From: Acidobacteriota bacterium
Lineage (GTDB): Bacteria > Acidobacteriota > Terriglobia > Terriglobales > Acidobacteriaceae
Direction: 5' to 3'
DNA length: 12,010 nucleotides
Assembly (NCBI GenBank): GCA_021779695.1
Contig: JAJYAE010000121.1
Location: 1-12,010 of the forward strand
The notes under the pieces are model-generated. The model did no database searches, was not told the DNA's origin, and saw only the letters and a list, made by a program, of their open reading frames with translations. A program made the position numbers and the translations under genes. The stretch's first letter is position 1, and each line of letters begins with the position of its first letter. Positions 1-6,824 of this stretch are shown here, one piece after another.

Positions 1-1
1 G

Positions 2-661
2 TGGCAGCGACTGGTGCGCGTCCTGGGGCACGAGATCTCAAACTCTCTTGCTCCCATCAAGTCAATTGCCGGCAGCCTGCTGGGGCGCGTCGATCGACTG
101 ACCGGCGATGAGGTCACGCAGCACGATTTTTCGCGAGGGCTCGCGGTGATTGAAGCTCGGGCGGATGCACTCCATCGCTTTGTGCAGTCCTACAGGGCGC
201 TGGCCCAGCTGCCGGTGCCTCAGCGAAAGCCGCTGGCCATAGAGAGACTGGTTGAGCGTGTGGCACTGCTTGAGCGCCGGGTTCCAGTCGAGCTGGAGGT
301 AGGGCCCGCGGCCACGCTCCTGGCGGATCAGGACCAGCTCGAGCAATTGCTGATCAACCTGGTTGCGAATGCCGCGGAAGCATCCCTCAGCAACAGAGCT
401 TCGCCAATCCATATGAGCTGGCAACTGGAAGGCGACGATGTCGTAATACGGATTCGGGATCACGGACCTGGTATCTCCAATGTGGACAACCTGTTTGTGC
501 CCTTCTACACAACGAAGCCGCAAGGCAGTGGGATTGGCCTGGCGCTGGCTCAGCAAATTGCGCGGGCGCACGGCGGCGAAGTCCAGCTGGCAAACTGCGC
601 TGAGGGCCCGGGCGCATTTGCCTCCGTTCGACTGCCGCTGCACATTGCAGGTAGCCGCTGA
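2..661 (+). CDS. Sensor histidine kinase, C-terminal kinase core (partial, 5' end off window)
   Basis: The open frame runs in from the left edge, so the N-terminal sensor part is missing; 219 codons are visible before the TGA at 659-661. The fragment begins with a HisKA-type H-box, RVLGHEISNSLAPIKSI, whose histidine (codon 10) would be the autophosphorylation site. A dimerisation helix follows, then an HATPase_c domain: N-box NLVANAAEAS (Asn around codon 123), G1 box DHGPGI, and G2 box GSGIGLALAQQIARAHGG. All ATP-binding boxes look intact. The H-box resembles NtrY/NtrB-like kinases, which usually work with an NtrC-type response regulator, but no regulator is visible here. No terminator is obvious after the stop. 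The kinase assignment is firm; the NtrY-like subclass and its signal are inference. Confidence 0.93.
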   Translation, partial: WQRLVRVLGHEISNSLAPIKSIAGSLLGRVDRLTGDEVTQHDFSRGLAVIEARADALHRFVQSYRALAQLPVPQRKPLAIERLVERVALLERRVPVELEVGPAATLLADQDQLEQLLINLVANAAEASLSNRASPIHMSWQLEGDDVVIRIRDHGPGISNVDNLFVPFYTTKPQGSGIGLALAQQIARAHGGEVQLANCAEGPGAFASVRLPLHIAGSR

Positions 662-731
662 CAGGCGGCGCAGAAGTGAGAGGCAGCAAGGCGCGAATTG
701 ACGGAACTCTGTGTGAACTTTGCAGGAGTGG

Positions 732-761
732 TTGTTTCCCCTGGATGGTGGCGGGTATACT
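732..761 (+). promoter_or_regulatory. Possible sigma70-type promoter for the GH2 gene
   Basis: In the 170-bp gap between the kinase stop and the GH2 start, TATACT (756-761) is a good -10 match. A weak -35, TTGTTT (732-737), lies 18 bp upstream. This would give a leader of roughly 65 nt before the ATG at 832. The -35 matches only three of six bases, so this is a candidate by eye. Nothing else was recognised in 662-831. Confidence 0.35.
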
Positions 762-821
762 TCGTGCGATTCGCGACCCGGGGTTCAGAAGTGTGCAGAT
801 GGATGAGGAATGCCGGGGCAC

Positions 822-826
822 AGGAG
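822..826 (+). promoter_or_regulatory. Ribosome binding site fixing the GH2 start
   Basis: AGGAG lies 5 nt before the ATG at 832. It is followed directly by a Tat signal peptide, so this start is preferred over the in-frame upstream codon at 676, which would add 52 residues with no family resemblance ahead of the twin-arginine motif. Confidence 0.75.
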
Positions 827-831
827 CCAAG

Positions 832-3810
832 ATGAAAACATTTTCACGCCGCGACGTTCTCAAATCCTCCCTGCTGGCCCCGGCCGCCGTTGCGGCACAG
901 GGCATAAGCCCGATTCATTCCGCTGCGAACCCCGTTTTAGGTGAGATGGCTGGACCCCTGAGTGCAGGCAATTCTCCTGTCAGCTCTGTGCAGGGCGCAG
1001 GCCGCGAGCGCTTACTGCTCGACTTCGGCTGGCGCTTTCATCTCGGCAACGCCTGTGATCCGAGCAAGGACTTCGGGTATGGAAGCGAGTCGCAAGGAAA
1101 TTTTCAGAAGACCGGAAATTTTATGGCGGCGGGAAGTATTGCCTTCGACGATACGGATTGGCGCAGTATCAACCTGCCACACGACTGGGCCGTCGAATTG
1201 CCTTTTGTGAACGACCGCGAGCTGCAAAGCAAAGGGTTCCATCCGCTGGGACGAAAGTACCCTGGCACGAGTGTGGGATGGTATCGCCGCATATTCGATT
1301 TGCCTGCGGAGGATGCTGGCAAGCGGATCACAATCGAGTTTGACGGCGCCTACCGGGATGCGCTCGTGGTCTTGAACGGCTTCTACATCGGGACGCACAG
1401 CGGTGGATACGATCCCTTCAGCTTTGATGTTTCCGACTTCACCTATCCGGGACATCCGAATGTGTTGCTGGTTCGGATGGATGCGACGGAGAGCGACGGA
1501 TGGTTCTATGAGGGGGCTGGAATCTACCGGCATGTGTGGCTGGTCAAGACGAATCGCGTACATGTGAAGAAGTGGGGTACATTTGTCCGCTCGGAAGTGA
1601 AAGGAAATCAGGCGGCTCTCTCAATTCTGACCGAAGTGGGCAACGATGGATATGACGCGCGTCGTACGCGTGTTATTTCGACGGTCGTCGACCCGGCTGG
1701 CAAGGAAGTTGGAAAGGATGTTTCGGCCGCCACCGCCATTCAAGGGGGTGACGGACAGGACTTTCACCAGCAGATCGCGGTGGACCATGCGCAGCTCTGG
1801 TCGCTTGATCAGCGGAATCTTTACAAGCTCGTCAGCGAAGTGCAGGTTGACGGGGAAACAGTGGACCGTTATGAGACTCCCTTTGGCATCCGGTCGGTAG
1901 CTTTTGATGCCTCGCGCGGCTTCCTGCTGAACGGCGAGCCCGTGAAACTGAAGGGTACATGCAACCACCAGGATCACGCGGGCCTTGGAGTTGCATTGCC
2001 GGATGCTGTGCAGACCTACCGCGTGGGAAAGCTGCAGGAGATGGGGTGCAACTCCATTCGCACCTCCCACAATCCCCCGACGCCGGAGCTGCTGGATGCC
2101 TGCGACCGGATGGGCATGCTGGTGTTTGACGAGACGCGCATGATGTCGTCGAACCCCGAAGGGCTGAGCCAGTTTCAAGATCTCGTGCGGCGCGATCGCA
2201 ACCATCCAAGTGTATTCATGTGGTCGATGGGCAATGAAGAGGGACAGGCAAACACGCAAAAGGGCGTGCTGATCCTGACGGCGATGAAGGAGGTTGCAAC
2301 CCGCAATGATGGCTCGCGGCCGGTTTCCATTGCGCCGACGGGCGCCATTGGAACGGGTGGCCTGGCGGTGTGCGATGTGGCCGGCTACAACTACATGGAT
2401 CCGCAGGCGGAGGCATTCCACAAAGCGCATCCGGAGAAGCCGGTGATGGGAACAGAGACCGTAAGTGCGGTGGGTACCCGCGGCATTTACATCACAGATG
2501 CAAGCAAGGGATTTGTGAGTTCGTATGATCCCTATACCACTACCGGACGCGCGTCGGCCGAGGGGTGGTGGAGCTTTTGCGACGCACGGCCATGGCTCTC
2601 CGGTGGATTTGTGTGGACTGGATTTGACTATCGTGGCGAGCCGTCGCCGAATGGATGGCCCAACATCAGCTCGCAGTACGGCATCATCGACACGTGTGGT
2701 TTTCCGAAGGACTCTTTCTTCTATTACAAGTCATGGTGGACCGATGAGCCTGTCCTGCATGTTTTCCCGCACTGGAACTGGCCGGGCATGGAAGGCAAGG
2801 AGATTGCAGTCTGGGTGTACTCCAACCTGGACCAGGTTGAGCTCTTCCACAATGGCAAGAGCCTGGGTGTCAAGGAGGTAAAGAAGGACTCTCATGTTGC
2901 CTGGAACGTTGCATACTCTCCGGGCACGATTGAGGCGAGGGGCTCCAGGAATGGGAAACAGGTGATGACGGCCAAGCGGGAGACAACCGGCCCCGCAGCG
3001 AAATTGAAGTTACAGGTCGATCGCAACTCGGTGGCGGCCGATGGCGAGGACGTGGCGATGTTTTCCGTAATTGTGCAAGATGGGCAAGGCCGGACCGTGC
3101 CCATTACGGATCAGGAGGTCACATTCCGCGTGACGGGTGGGGGACAACTGATTGGCGTGGGCAACGGCGATCCGACCGATCAGCAGGCCGACAAGGGCAC
3201 TGTGCGGAAGGCATTCTCTGGCTGCTGTATGGCTCTGGTGCAGGCGGGCAAGGAGGCAGGAGAAATTACGGTCGAGGCAACGTCGCCTGGCTTGGACTCC
3301 GCCAGGGTAAGCATTCCGGCGGAGCCTGTGCAACTTCGGCCACAGATTGCTGTGTGGAAGCGTGAGATTCCGCAGGGGCCCGGCATTACTGGGCTGTGGC
3401 GGCCAGTGCCCGCGCCGGAAGGGGGGAATGCGGATTTCATCGCGAGGATTCTAGGCGGCAACTCGGTTTTTACCCTGCGACAGGATGGAGCCAAACTGGC
3501 CGGCACCGTAGAAGGAAGTGGCGGATTCTTTGGCGGCAATGACTTGCCGGTTCCGATTGTCGACGGGTCGATCGAAGGCAGTCACGTGGCCTTCAAGTCC
3601 GGGATCAATTCTTATGTTGGAGAAGTGAAGGGTGACCGGATTGAACTCCAGCGCACGGTGGCGATTCCATGGCATATGCCAAAGCCCGTTAAAGAAGATC
3701 CAAACAGGCCTGCCATTGGTCCGGCGCCGGATGGGTCGGATCCGTCGATTGGTTCCTCGTGGCATATGCCATCGAGCCTCCCCGTTGTCCTGCGACGTGC
3801 GGAGAGCTGA
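832..3810 (+). CDS. Tat-exported GH2 beta-galactosidase-type glycoside hydrolase (DUF4982-containing)
   Basis: The 992-aa enzyme starts MKTFSRRDVLK, a twin-arginine (Tat) signal, so it is probably exported folded to the periplasm or outside. The domain order fits GH2. A sugar-binding jelly roll (about 60-236) ends in WFYEGAGIYR (224-233). An Ig-like domain follows, then a TIM barrel from about 358. The barrel carries the family signature from R410 to E434, the acid/base Glu in GNEEG (E469) and the likely nucleophile in GTETVSAVG (E542). After the barrel come a DUF4982-like beta domain (about 630-700) and a GH2 C-terminal Ig domain (from about 723). An additional small beta-rich module (about 854-937) and a Pro-rich tail end the protein. 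GH2 enzymes hydrolyse beta-galactosides, glucuronides or mannosides; the sequence resembles proteins annotated as beta-galactosidase GalA, but the exact substrate is not provable here. The gene stands alone between the kinase and a hairpin terminator. Confidence 0.9.
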   Translation: MKTFSRRDVLKSSLLAPAAVAAQGISPIHSAANPVLGEMAGPLSAGNSPVSSVQGAGRERLLLDFGWRFHLGNACDPSKDFGYGSESQGNFQKTGNFMAAGSIAFDDTDWRSINLPHDWAVELPFVNDRELQSKGFHPLGRKYPGTSVGWYRRIFDLPAEDAGKRITIEFDGAYRDALVVLNGFYIGTHSGGYDPFSFDVSDFTYPGHPNVLLVRMDATESDGWFYEGAGIYRHVWLVKTNRVHVKKWGTFVRSEVKGNQAALSILTEVGNDGYDARRTRVISTVVDPAGKEVGKDVSAATAIQGGDGQDFHQQIAVDHAQLWSLDQRNLYKLVSEVQVDGETVDRYETPFGIRSVAFDASRGFLLNGEPVKLKGTCNHQDHAGLGVALPDAVQTYRVGKLQEMGCNSIRTSHNPPTPELLDACDRMGMLVFDETRMMSSNPEGLSQFQDLVRRDRNHPSVFMWSMGNEEGQANTQKGVLILTAMKEVATRNDGSRPVSIAPTGAIGTGGLAVCDVAGYNYMDPQAEAFHKAHPEKPVMGTETVSAVGTRGIYITDASKGFVSSYDPYTTTGRASAEGWWSFCDARPWLSGGFVWTGFDYRGEPSPNGWPNISSQYGIIDTCGFPKDSFFYYKSWWTDEPVLHVFPHWNWPGMEGKEIAVWVYSNLDQVELFHNGKSLGVKEVKKDSHVAWNVAYSPGTIEARGSRNGKQVMTAKRETTGPAAKLKLQVDRNSVAADGEDVAMFSVIVQDGQGRTVPITDQEVTFRVTGGGQLIGVGNGDPTDQQADKGTVRKAFSGCCMALVQAGKEAGEITVEATSPGLDSARVSIPAEPVQLRPQIAVWKREIPQGPGITGLWRPVPAPEGGNADFIARILGGNSVFTLRQDGAKLAGTVEGSGGFFGGNDLPVPIVDGSIEGSHVAFKSGINSYVGEVKGDRIELQRTVAIPWHMPKPVKEDPNRPAIGPAPDGSDPSIGSSWHMPSSLPVVLRRAES
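3670..3681. repeat. 12-bp palindrome TGGCATATGCCA, copy 1
   Basis: A perfect 12-bp palindrome inside the 3' end of the GH2 gene, in frame as Trp-His-Met-Pro. The same 12 bases recur exactly 90 bp downstream (3760-3771). It could be a chance codon-level repeat of a peptide motif or a binding site. Confidence 0.8.
3760..3771. repeat. 12-bp palindrome TGGCATATGCCA, copy 2
   Basis: The second exact copy of the palindrome at 3670-3681, again in frame as Trp-His-Met-Pro and 30 codons later. It lies 37 bp before the GH2 stop codon and 54 bp before the terminator-like hairpin arm at 3826. Confidence 0.8.
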
Positions 3811-3815
3811 GTGGC

Positions 3816-3874
3816 TTCAAGTACAGAAGCAATGGGCCGTCCGATGGCAATCGGGCGGCCCATTGCTTCTTGAA
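3816..3874. terminator. Long perfect hairpin between convergent genes; probable bidirectional terminator
   Basis: GAAGCAATGGGCCG (3826-3839) pairs perfectly with CGGCCCATTGCTTC (3856-3869). A T-G wobble (3840/3855) and CCGAT/ATCGG (3841-3845/3850-3854) extend this to a 20-bp stem closed by the loop GGCA. TTCAA (3816-3820) and TTGAA (3870-3874) can add five more pairs beyond a 5-nt bulge. The hairpin starts 15 nt after the GH2 stop and lies about 45 nt past the stop of the opposing CDP-alcohol transferase gene, so it can serve both. No real T-tract follows on either strand, so it is not a textbook intrinsic terminator. Confidence 0.7.
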
Positions 3875-3917
3875 AGAGAGCGGGAGAGATCCTGGGCGAG
3901 CGCTACTTCGTTGGCGG

Positions 3918-4556
3918 CTAACGTCCAGCGGTGCTCAGCGGCGCCAGATGCTTGGTGTTCTGGTAAGTGTAAGTGATGCGATGGATGACAGTGATGGTAG
4001 AGAGGATGGCCAATATCCAGAGCACCGGCGCCATCACGCCCCAGTGATTGAAAAGCGCGCCCAGAATGACAAGCACGATGCGCTCGGGGCGCTCCATAAA
4101 GCCGACCTTGCACTGGCCGATGAGAGCCTCTGCGCGAGCGCGGGTGTAGCTGACCATCAACGAAGTGACCATCACGAATGCGACTAGGACGACGTAACGG
4201 AAGCGATTGATGCGGCCGTAGTAGACGAGGAGGCCGAAGAAGAGAACTACGTCAGAGTAGCGGTCGATGACAGAATCGAAGAAGGACCCGAAGACGGTGA
4301 CCTGGTTGTTGCGCCGTGCGACTCGGCCGTCGACCATGTCAAAGATGCCCGCACCAAAGATGACCATGCCCGCATAAAAGAACATGCGACCGGCATTCGA
4401 TGCATTGGCGTGGCCGAAAAGAAATGCGGCAGCGATATTGATAACCAGCCCAATGAAGGTCAGGAAGTTAGGGGAGATGCGGGTTAGTGCCAGACCGTGC
4501 ACAATACGGTCGAGAAGCCAGCCGCAACCGCGGCCGAACGCGCTGGTCCAGGTCAT
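3918..4556 (-). CDS. CDP-alcohol phosphatidyltransferase, phosphatidylinositol-phosphate synthase-like
   Basis: This 212-aa polytopic membrane enzyme displaces CMP from a CDP-lipid with an alcohol to make a phospholipid head group. The complete CDP-alcohol transferase motif is visible: D73, D76, G77, A80, R81, G90, D94 and D98 in the exact D-x2-DG-x2-AR-x8-G-x3-D-x3-D spacing; these residues bind metal and CDP. Further on, SYTRARAE (136-143) and GFMERPER (152-159) match what I recall of actinobacterial phosphatidylinositol-phosphate synthases (SYIKARAE...GFIERPER), more than typical PgsA. Several hydrophobic helices are evident. AGGA at 4565-4568 lies 8 nt before the ATG. The gene is last in the ruvX-greA cluster, 32 nt after the greA stop, and faces the hairpin at 3816-3874. 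The family is certain; the acceptor alcohol (inositol phosphate, glycerol phosphate or another) is not. Confidence 0.9.
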   Translation of the reverse strand: MTWTSAFGRGCGWLLDRIVHGLALTRISPNFLTFIGLVINIAAAFLFGHANASNAGRMFFYAGMVIFGAGIFDMVDGRVARRNNQVTVFGSFFDSVIDRYSDVVLFFGLLVYYGRINRFRYVVLVAFVMVTSLMVSYTRARAEALIGQCKVGFMERPERIVLVILGALFNHWGVMAPVLWILAILSTITVIHRITYTYQNTKHLAPLSTAGR

Positions 4557-4588
4557 TCCAATCGTCCTAAAAACTGCAATTCGGCGTG

Positions 4589-5086
4589 CTACTCCGTGCC
4601 GGTGCTTTCTTCTTCCTCAGCTTCGTCATGAATCGTGGTGAGCTTGAGGATCTCGAGTTCACGTTTGCCATTGGGTGTGATGATTGTGGCAACGTCGCCA
4701 ACACGCTTGCCCACAAGTCCTCGGCCAATGGGCGACGTGGTGGAAATGAGTCCTTTCGTGACATCGGATTCTTCGCTGGTCACAAGGCGATAGATGATTT
4801 CCTCATCTTTTGTTGCGTCGAAGACCACAACTGTAGAACCGAATCCGGCCTTGTCTCTGGGAATGTTGGCCAGGTTCACCAGAGAAAGCTCTGCCATTCT
4901 CTTTTTCAGCTGGCCCAGGCGCGCGTTCACGAAGTCCTGGCGCTGCTTCGCCATGTGGTACTCGGCATTTTCCGAAAGGTCGCCCAGAGCGACGGCCTTT
5001 TTAATTTCTGCCGGTAGTTCATGAGCGAGCTCATGCTCAAGGAGTTGGATCTCTTTGAGAAGCTGTTTCTTGATATGCTCGGGCAT
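4589..5086 (-). CDS. greA: Transcription elongation factor GreA
   Basis: The 165-aa protein has the normal GreA length and two-domain layout. The N-terminal coiled coil (about 1-75) carries the tip motif GDLSENAEYH with acidic D36 and E39. These correspond to the residues that hold Mg2+ in the RNA polymerase secondary channel and stimulate cleavage of backtracked transcripts. The C-terminal FKBP-like domain (about 80-155) includes ISTTSPIGRGLVGKRVGD, the usual GreA/GreB ending that contacts RNA polymerase. An acidic tail, DEAEEEEST, follows. The start ATG at 5086 has only a weak GGAT-like Shine-Dalgarno. A near-perfect -10 box lies about 65 nt upstream, so greA and the lipid gene behind it probably have their own promoter in addition to read-through from ruvX. 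Confidence 0.97.
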   Translation of the reverse strand: MPEHIKKQLLKEIQLLEHELAHELPAEIKKAVALGDLSENAEYHMAKQRQDFVNARLGQLKKRMAELSLVNLANIPRDKAGFGSTVVVFDATKDEEIIYRLVTSEESDVTKGLISTTSPIGRGLVGKRVGDVATIITPNGKRELEILKLTTIHDEAEEEESTGTE

Positions 5087-5143
5087 TCAACATCCGTGGA
5101 GCGGAAAGCCACCAGGCTCAACCGCGAGAGATCGACGAGCTAA

Positions 5144-5156
5144 CCCTTCCATTATA
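5144..5156 (-). promoter_or_regulatory. Probable greA promoter -10 region
   Basis: Read on the minus strand, the 101-bp gap between ruvX and greA holds a perfect TATAAT (plus-strand ATTATA, 5151-5156), placing the transcript start near 5144 and giving a leader of about 58 nt. The best -35 candidate is TCGGCA (5172-5177), four of six matches but with a short 15-bp spacer. The call therefore rests mainly on the -10. Confidence 0.5.
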
Positions 5157-5187
5157 CGCGTTGGCCGGAATTGCCGACCCGATTGAT

Positions 5188-5676
5188 CTAATCCCGGCTC
5201 GGATCCACAGGAACCGAAGCAGAACTGCTGCGGTGATGGTCGATAAAAGACTGTAGAATCAGCGTCGCAGCCACCTGGTCAACCACTTTGCGATGCTCCT
5301 GGCGGGTATGGCCAGCCGCATACAGAATCTGGTGAGCCTCGTGAGTCGTCAGGCGTTCATCCCACAGGTGAATTGGGAGGCCGGTGAGAGCGCCGAGCTC
5401 GGCGGCAAAGGCACGGACTTTTTGCGCGCGGGGGCTTTCAGCCCCGGACATGTGGAGTGGGTCGCCGACAACGATGGCCCTTACTGCGTAGCGTCGGCCC
5501 AGTCGAGCGATCGAGCGGAGGATTTCCCGAGGACTGGGCCGGGGCCGGCGGTCAAGATCCAGCGTCATCACTGGCTGGGCAGTCCATCCAAGCTCGTCTG
5601 AGACAGCAACGCCAATCCGACGTGTTCCAACGTCGAGCGCCAGGATGCGAGGTTGCGGAATAGGGTTCAGGAGCAC
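5188..5676 (-). CDS. ruvX: RuvX/YqgF family: putative Holliday junction resolvase / pre-16S rRNA nuclease
   Basis: The protein is about 162 aa with an RNase H-like fold. It starts ILALDVGTRRIGVAVSD (D15 catalytic), continues with VVGDPLHMSGAES (the family's VGxPLxxxG strand), then LWDERLTTHEA (E107) and KVVDQVAATLILQ (D133), giving the intact acidic triad. YqgF proteins are known from pre-16S rRNA 5'-end maturation and from Holliday junction resolution; the sequence cannot say which dominates here. The start is unclear. GTG at 5676 gives the longest frame but lies only 1 nt from a strong AAGGAG (5678-5683). The CTG two codons later (5670) is spaced ideally at 7 nt. The C-terminal SSSASVPVDPSRD tail is low-complexity and variable. 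The gene leads the ruvX-greA-lipid synthase run and is divergent from mltG. Confidence 0.95.
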   Translation of the reverse strand: MLLNPIPQPRILALDVGTRRIGVAVSDELGWTAQPVMTLDLDRRPRPSPREILRSIARLGRRYAVRAIVVGDPLHMSGAESPRAQKVRAFAAELGALTGLPIHLWDERLTTHEAHQILYAAGHTRQEHRKVVDQVAATLILQSFIDHHRSSSASVPVDPSRD

Positions 5677-5677
5677 A

Positions 5678-5683
5678 CTCCTT
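5678..5683 (-). promoter_or_regulatory. Strong Shine-Dalgarno in front of ruvX, placed for a CTG start
   Basis: On the minus strand AAGGAG sits 1 nt before the GTG codon (5676-5674) and 7 nt before a CTG codon (5670-5668). There is no ATG before the catalytic strand. Spacing therefore favours the rare CTG start, which would drop only two residues. Confidence 0.45.
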
Positions 5684-5724
5684 CTGTCAGCTTAAACGTG
5701 CGAAGCTGCGTCGCTGGGAAATTA

Positions 5725-5750
5725 CCCCGCTAAAATAGAGGATTGCGGGG
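5725..5750 (+). promoter_or_regulatory. Candidate mltG promoter -10 framed by an inverted repeat
   Basis: TAAAAT (5731-5736) is a five-of-six -10 box in the roughly 110-bp divergent ruvX/mltG gap, which would start transcription near 5743. CCCCGC (5725-5730) and GCGGGG (5745-5750) flank it as a perfect 6-bp inverted repeat with a 14-nt spacer, a layout compatible with an operator. No convincing -35 was seen, so both the promoter and the operator readings are tentative. Confidence 0.35.
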
Positions 5751-5789
5751 GTAGCCCTGCATCCAATGTGAAGAGGATTGCGGCAGAGG

Positions 5790-6824
5790 ATGATTGGGCG
5801 GAAACGCAAGAGAAGAAAGAGAATGGGGCTCTCAGGCCTCACGCTGCTGCTGATCCTTGCCATTGCGGGTCTTGGCGCGTACTCAGCATGGTTGCTTTTT
5901 ACTCCATATGGCCCGTCGGTCGAAACGTTTGTCGAAATTGTGCCCGGGACCTCATCGCGGACTATTGGAGCGCAGTTGGAGTCTGCCGGGGTGGTGCGGA
6001 GCCGCATTGCTTTTGATTTGCTGCGCTGGTGGAAGGGCGGCAGGCTTCTGGCAGGGGAGTATCGCTTTGACCATCCTGCGCTGCCGGGGGAGATTTACGC
6101 GCGGATTGCCCGCGGCGATGTGTACACGAGGACGGTGACAGTGCCCGAAGGTTCAACCATCTTCGAAATCGCTACGCGGCTGGAACAAGCGGGCTTTGGC
6201 CCCAGACAGGCGTTTCTGAACGGGCAGGCGCAAGAGACGAAGCTCGTGGCAGATCTGGATCCTGACGCGACGAGCTTGGAAGGGTATCTATTTCCGGACA
6301 CCTATCGCTTTCCGCGCAAGGCGAGCGCGGCCGAGATTTGTGCGGCGATGGTGCGACGATTCCGGCAGGAAGCAGCACGAATCGGCCTGAAAGGGAATGT
6401 GCATGAAGTGGTGACGTTGGCCTCACTGGTGGAGCGCGAAACGGCGGTGAATGCCGATCGCCCTCTGGTGGCCAGTGTCTTTGAGAACCGGCTGGCGCAC
6501 CATATGCCCCTCATGACTGATCCTGCGGTAATCTACGGCCTGGAATTGGAAGGACAATGGCGCGGGACCATTTATGAGAGTGACCTGAAGCGTGATACGC
6601 CGTACAACACCTATCTGCACACGGGGCTTCCGCCGGGCCCCATCGCCAATCCTGGCCTGGCTTCATTGCATGCCGCAATGGCTCCGGCGCACTCGGATTA
6701 CCTATATTTTGTGGCCCAGGGCGCCGATCCGCAGGGTCACTCATCCTTTTCGACGACGCTTGAGCAGCACGCCCGTGATGTGGCCGCCTACCGCACGGCA
6801 AAGCGGAAAGCGGGTGCGCGATGA
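5790..6824 (+). CDS. mltG: Endolytic murein transglycosylase MltG (YceG-like)
   Basis: This 344-aa membrane-anchored lytic transglycosylase cleaves nascent peptidoglycan glycan strands and is thought to set strand length or terminate polymerisation. A very basic cytosolic stretch (RKRKRRKR, 4-11) precedes one transmembrane helix (about 13-37), a LysM-like YceG subdomain (about 45-110) and the catalytic domain. The catalytic domain has GYLFPDTYRF (165-174), LASLVERET with the likely catalytic Glu near 215 (E218 in E. coli), TDPAVIYG (243-250) and the YNTY segment from 272, all typical of MltG. I chose ATG 5790, with GAAGAGG at 5770-5776 upstream. TTG 5778 and ATG 5823 are in-frame alternatives, and the basic stretch argues against 5823. 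The stop overlaps the next gene by ATGA. Confidence 0.95.
   Translation: MIGRKRKRRKRMGLSGLTLLLILAIAGLGAYSAWLLFTPYGPSVETFVEIVPGTSSRTIGAQLESAGVVRSRIAFDLLRWWKGGRLLAGEYRFDHPALPGEIYARIARGDVYTRTVTVPEGSTIFEIATRLEQAGFGPRQAFLNGQAQETKLVADLDPDATSLEGYLFPDTYRFPRKASAAEICAAMVRRFRQEAARIGLKGNVHEVVTLASLVERETAVNADRPLVASVFENRLAHHMPLMTDPAVIYGLELEGQWRGTIYESDLKRDTPYNTYLHTGLPPGPIANPGLASLHAAMAPAHSDYLYFVAQGADPQGHSSFSTTLEQHARDVAAYRTAKRKAGAR

Noticed and set aside
698..726. TTGACG (698-703) as a -35 box upstream of the GH2 gene
   Set aside because: There is no -10-like hexamer at 16-18 bp downstream (the position reads TGCAGG), so TATACT at 756-761 was preferred.
676..831. In-frame N-terminal extension of the GH2 gene to the upstream start codon at 676
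   Set aside because: The added 52 residues precede a textbook Tat signal, have no family character, and the ATG at 832 has its own well-spaced AGGAG.
1621..2430. Long open frame (269 codons) antisense to the GH2 gene
   Set aside because: It lies wholly within a well-supported gene, its translation is Arg/His-rich with no domain character, and it is explained by high-GC codon structure in the sense gene.
3759..4187. 142-codon plus-strand frame running from the GH2 3' end into the lipid synthase gene
   Set aside because: It crosses the strong hairpin and lies antisense to the conserved CDP-alcohol transferase; no recognisable protein features.
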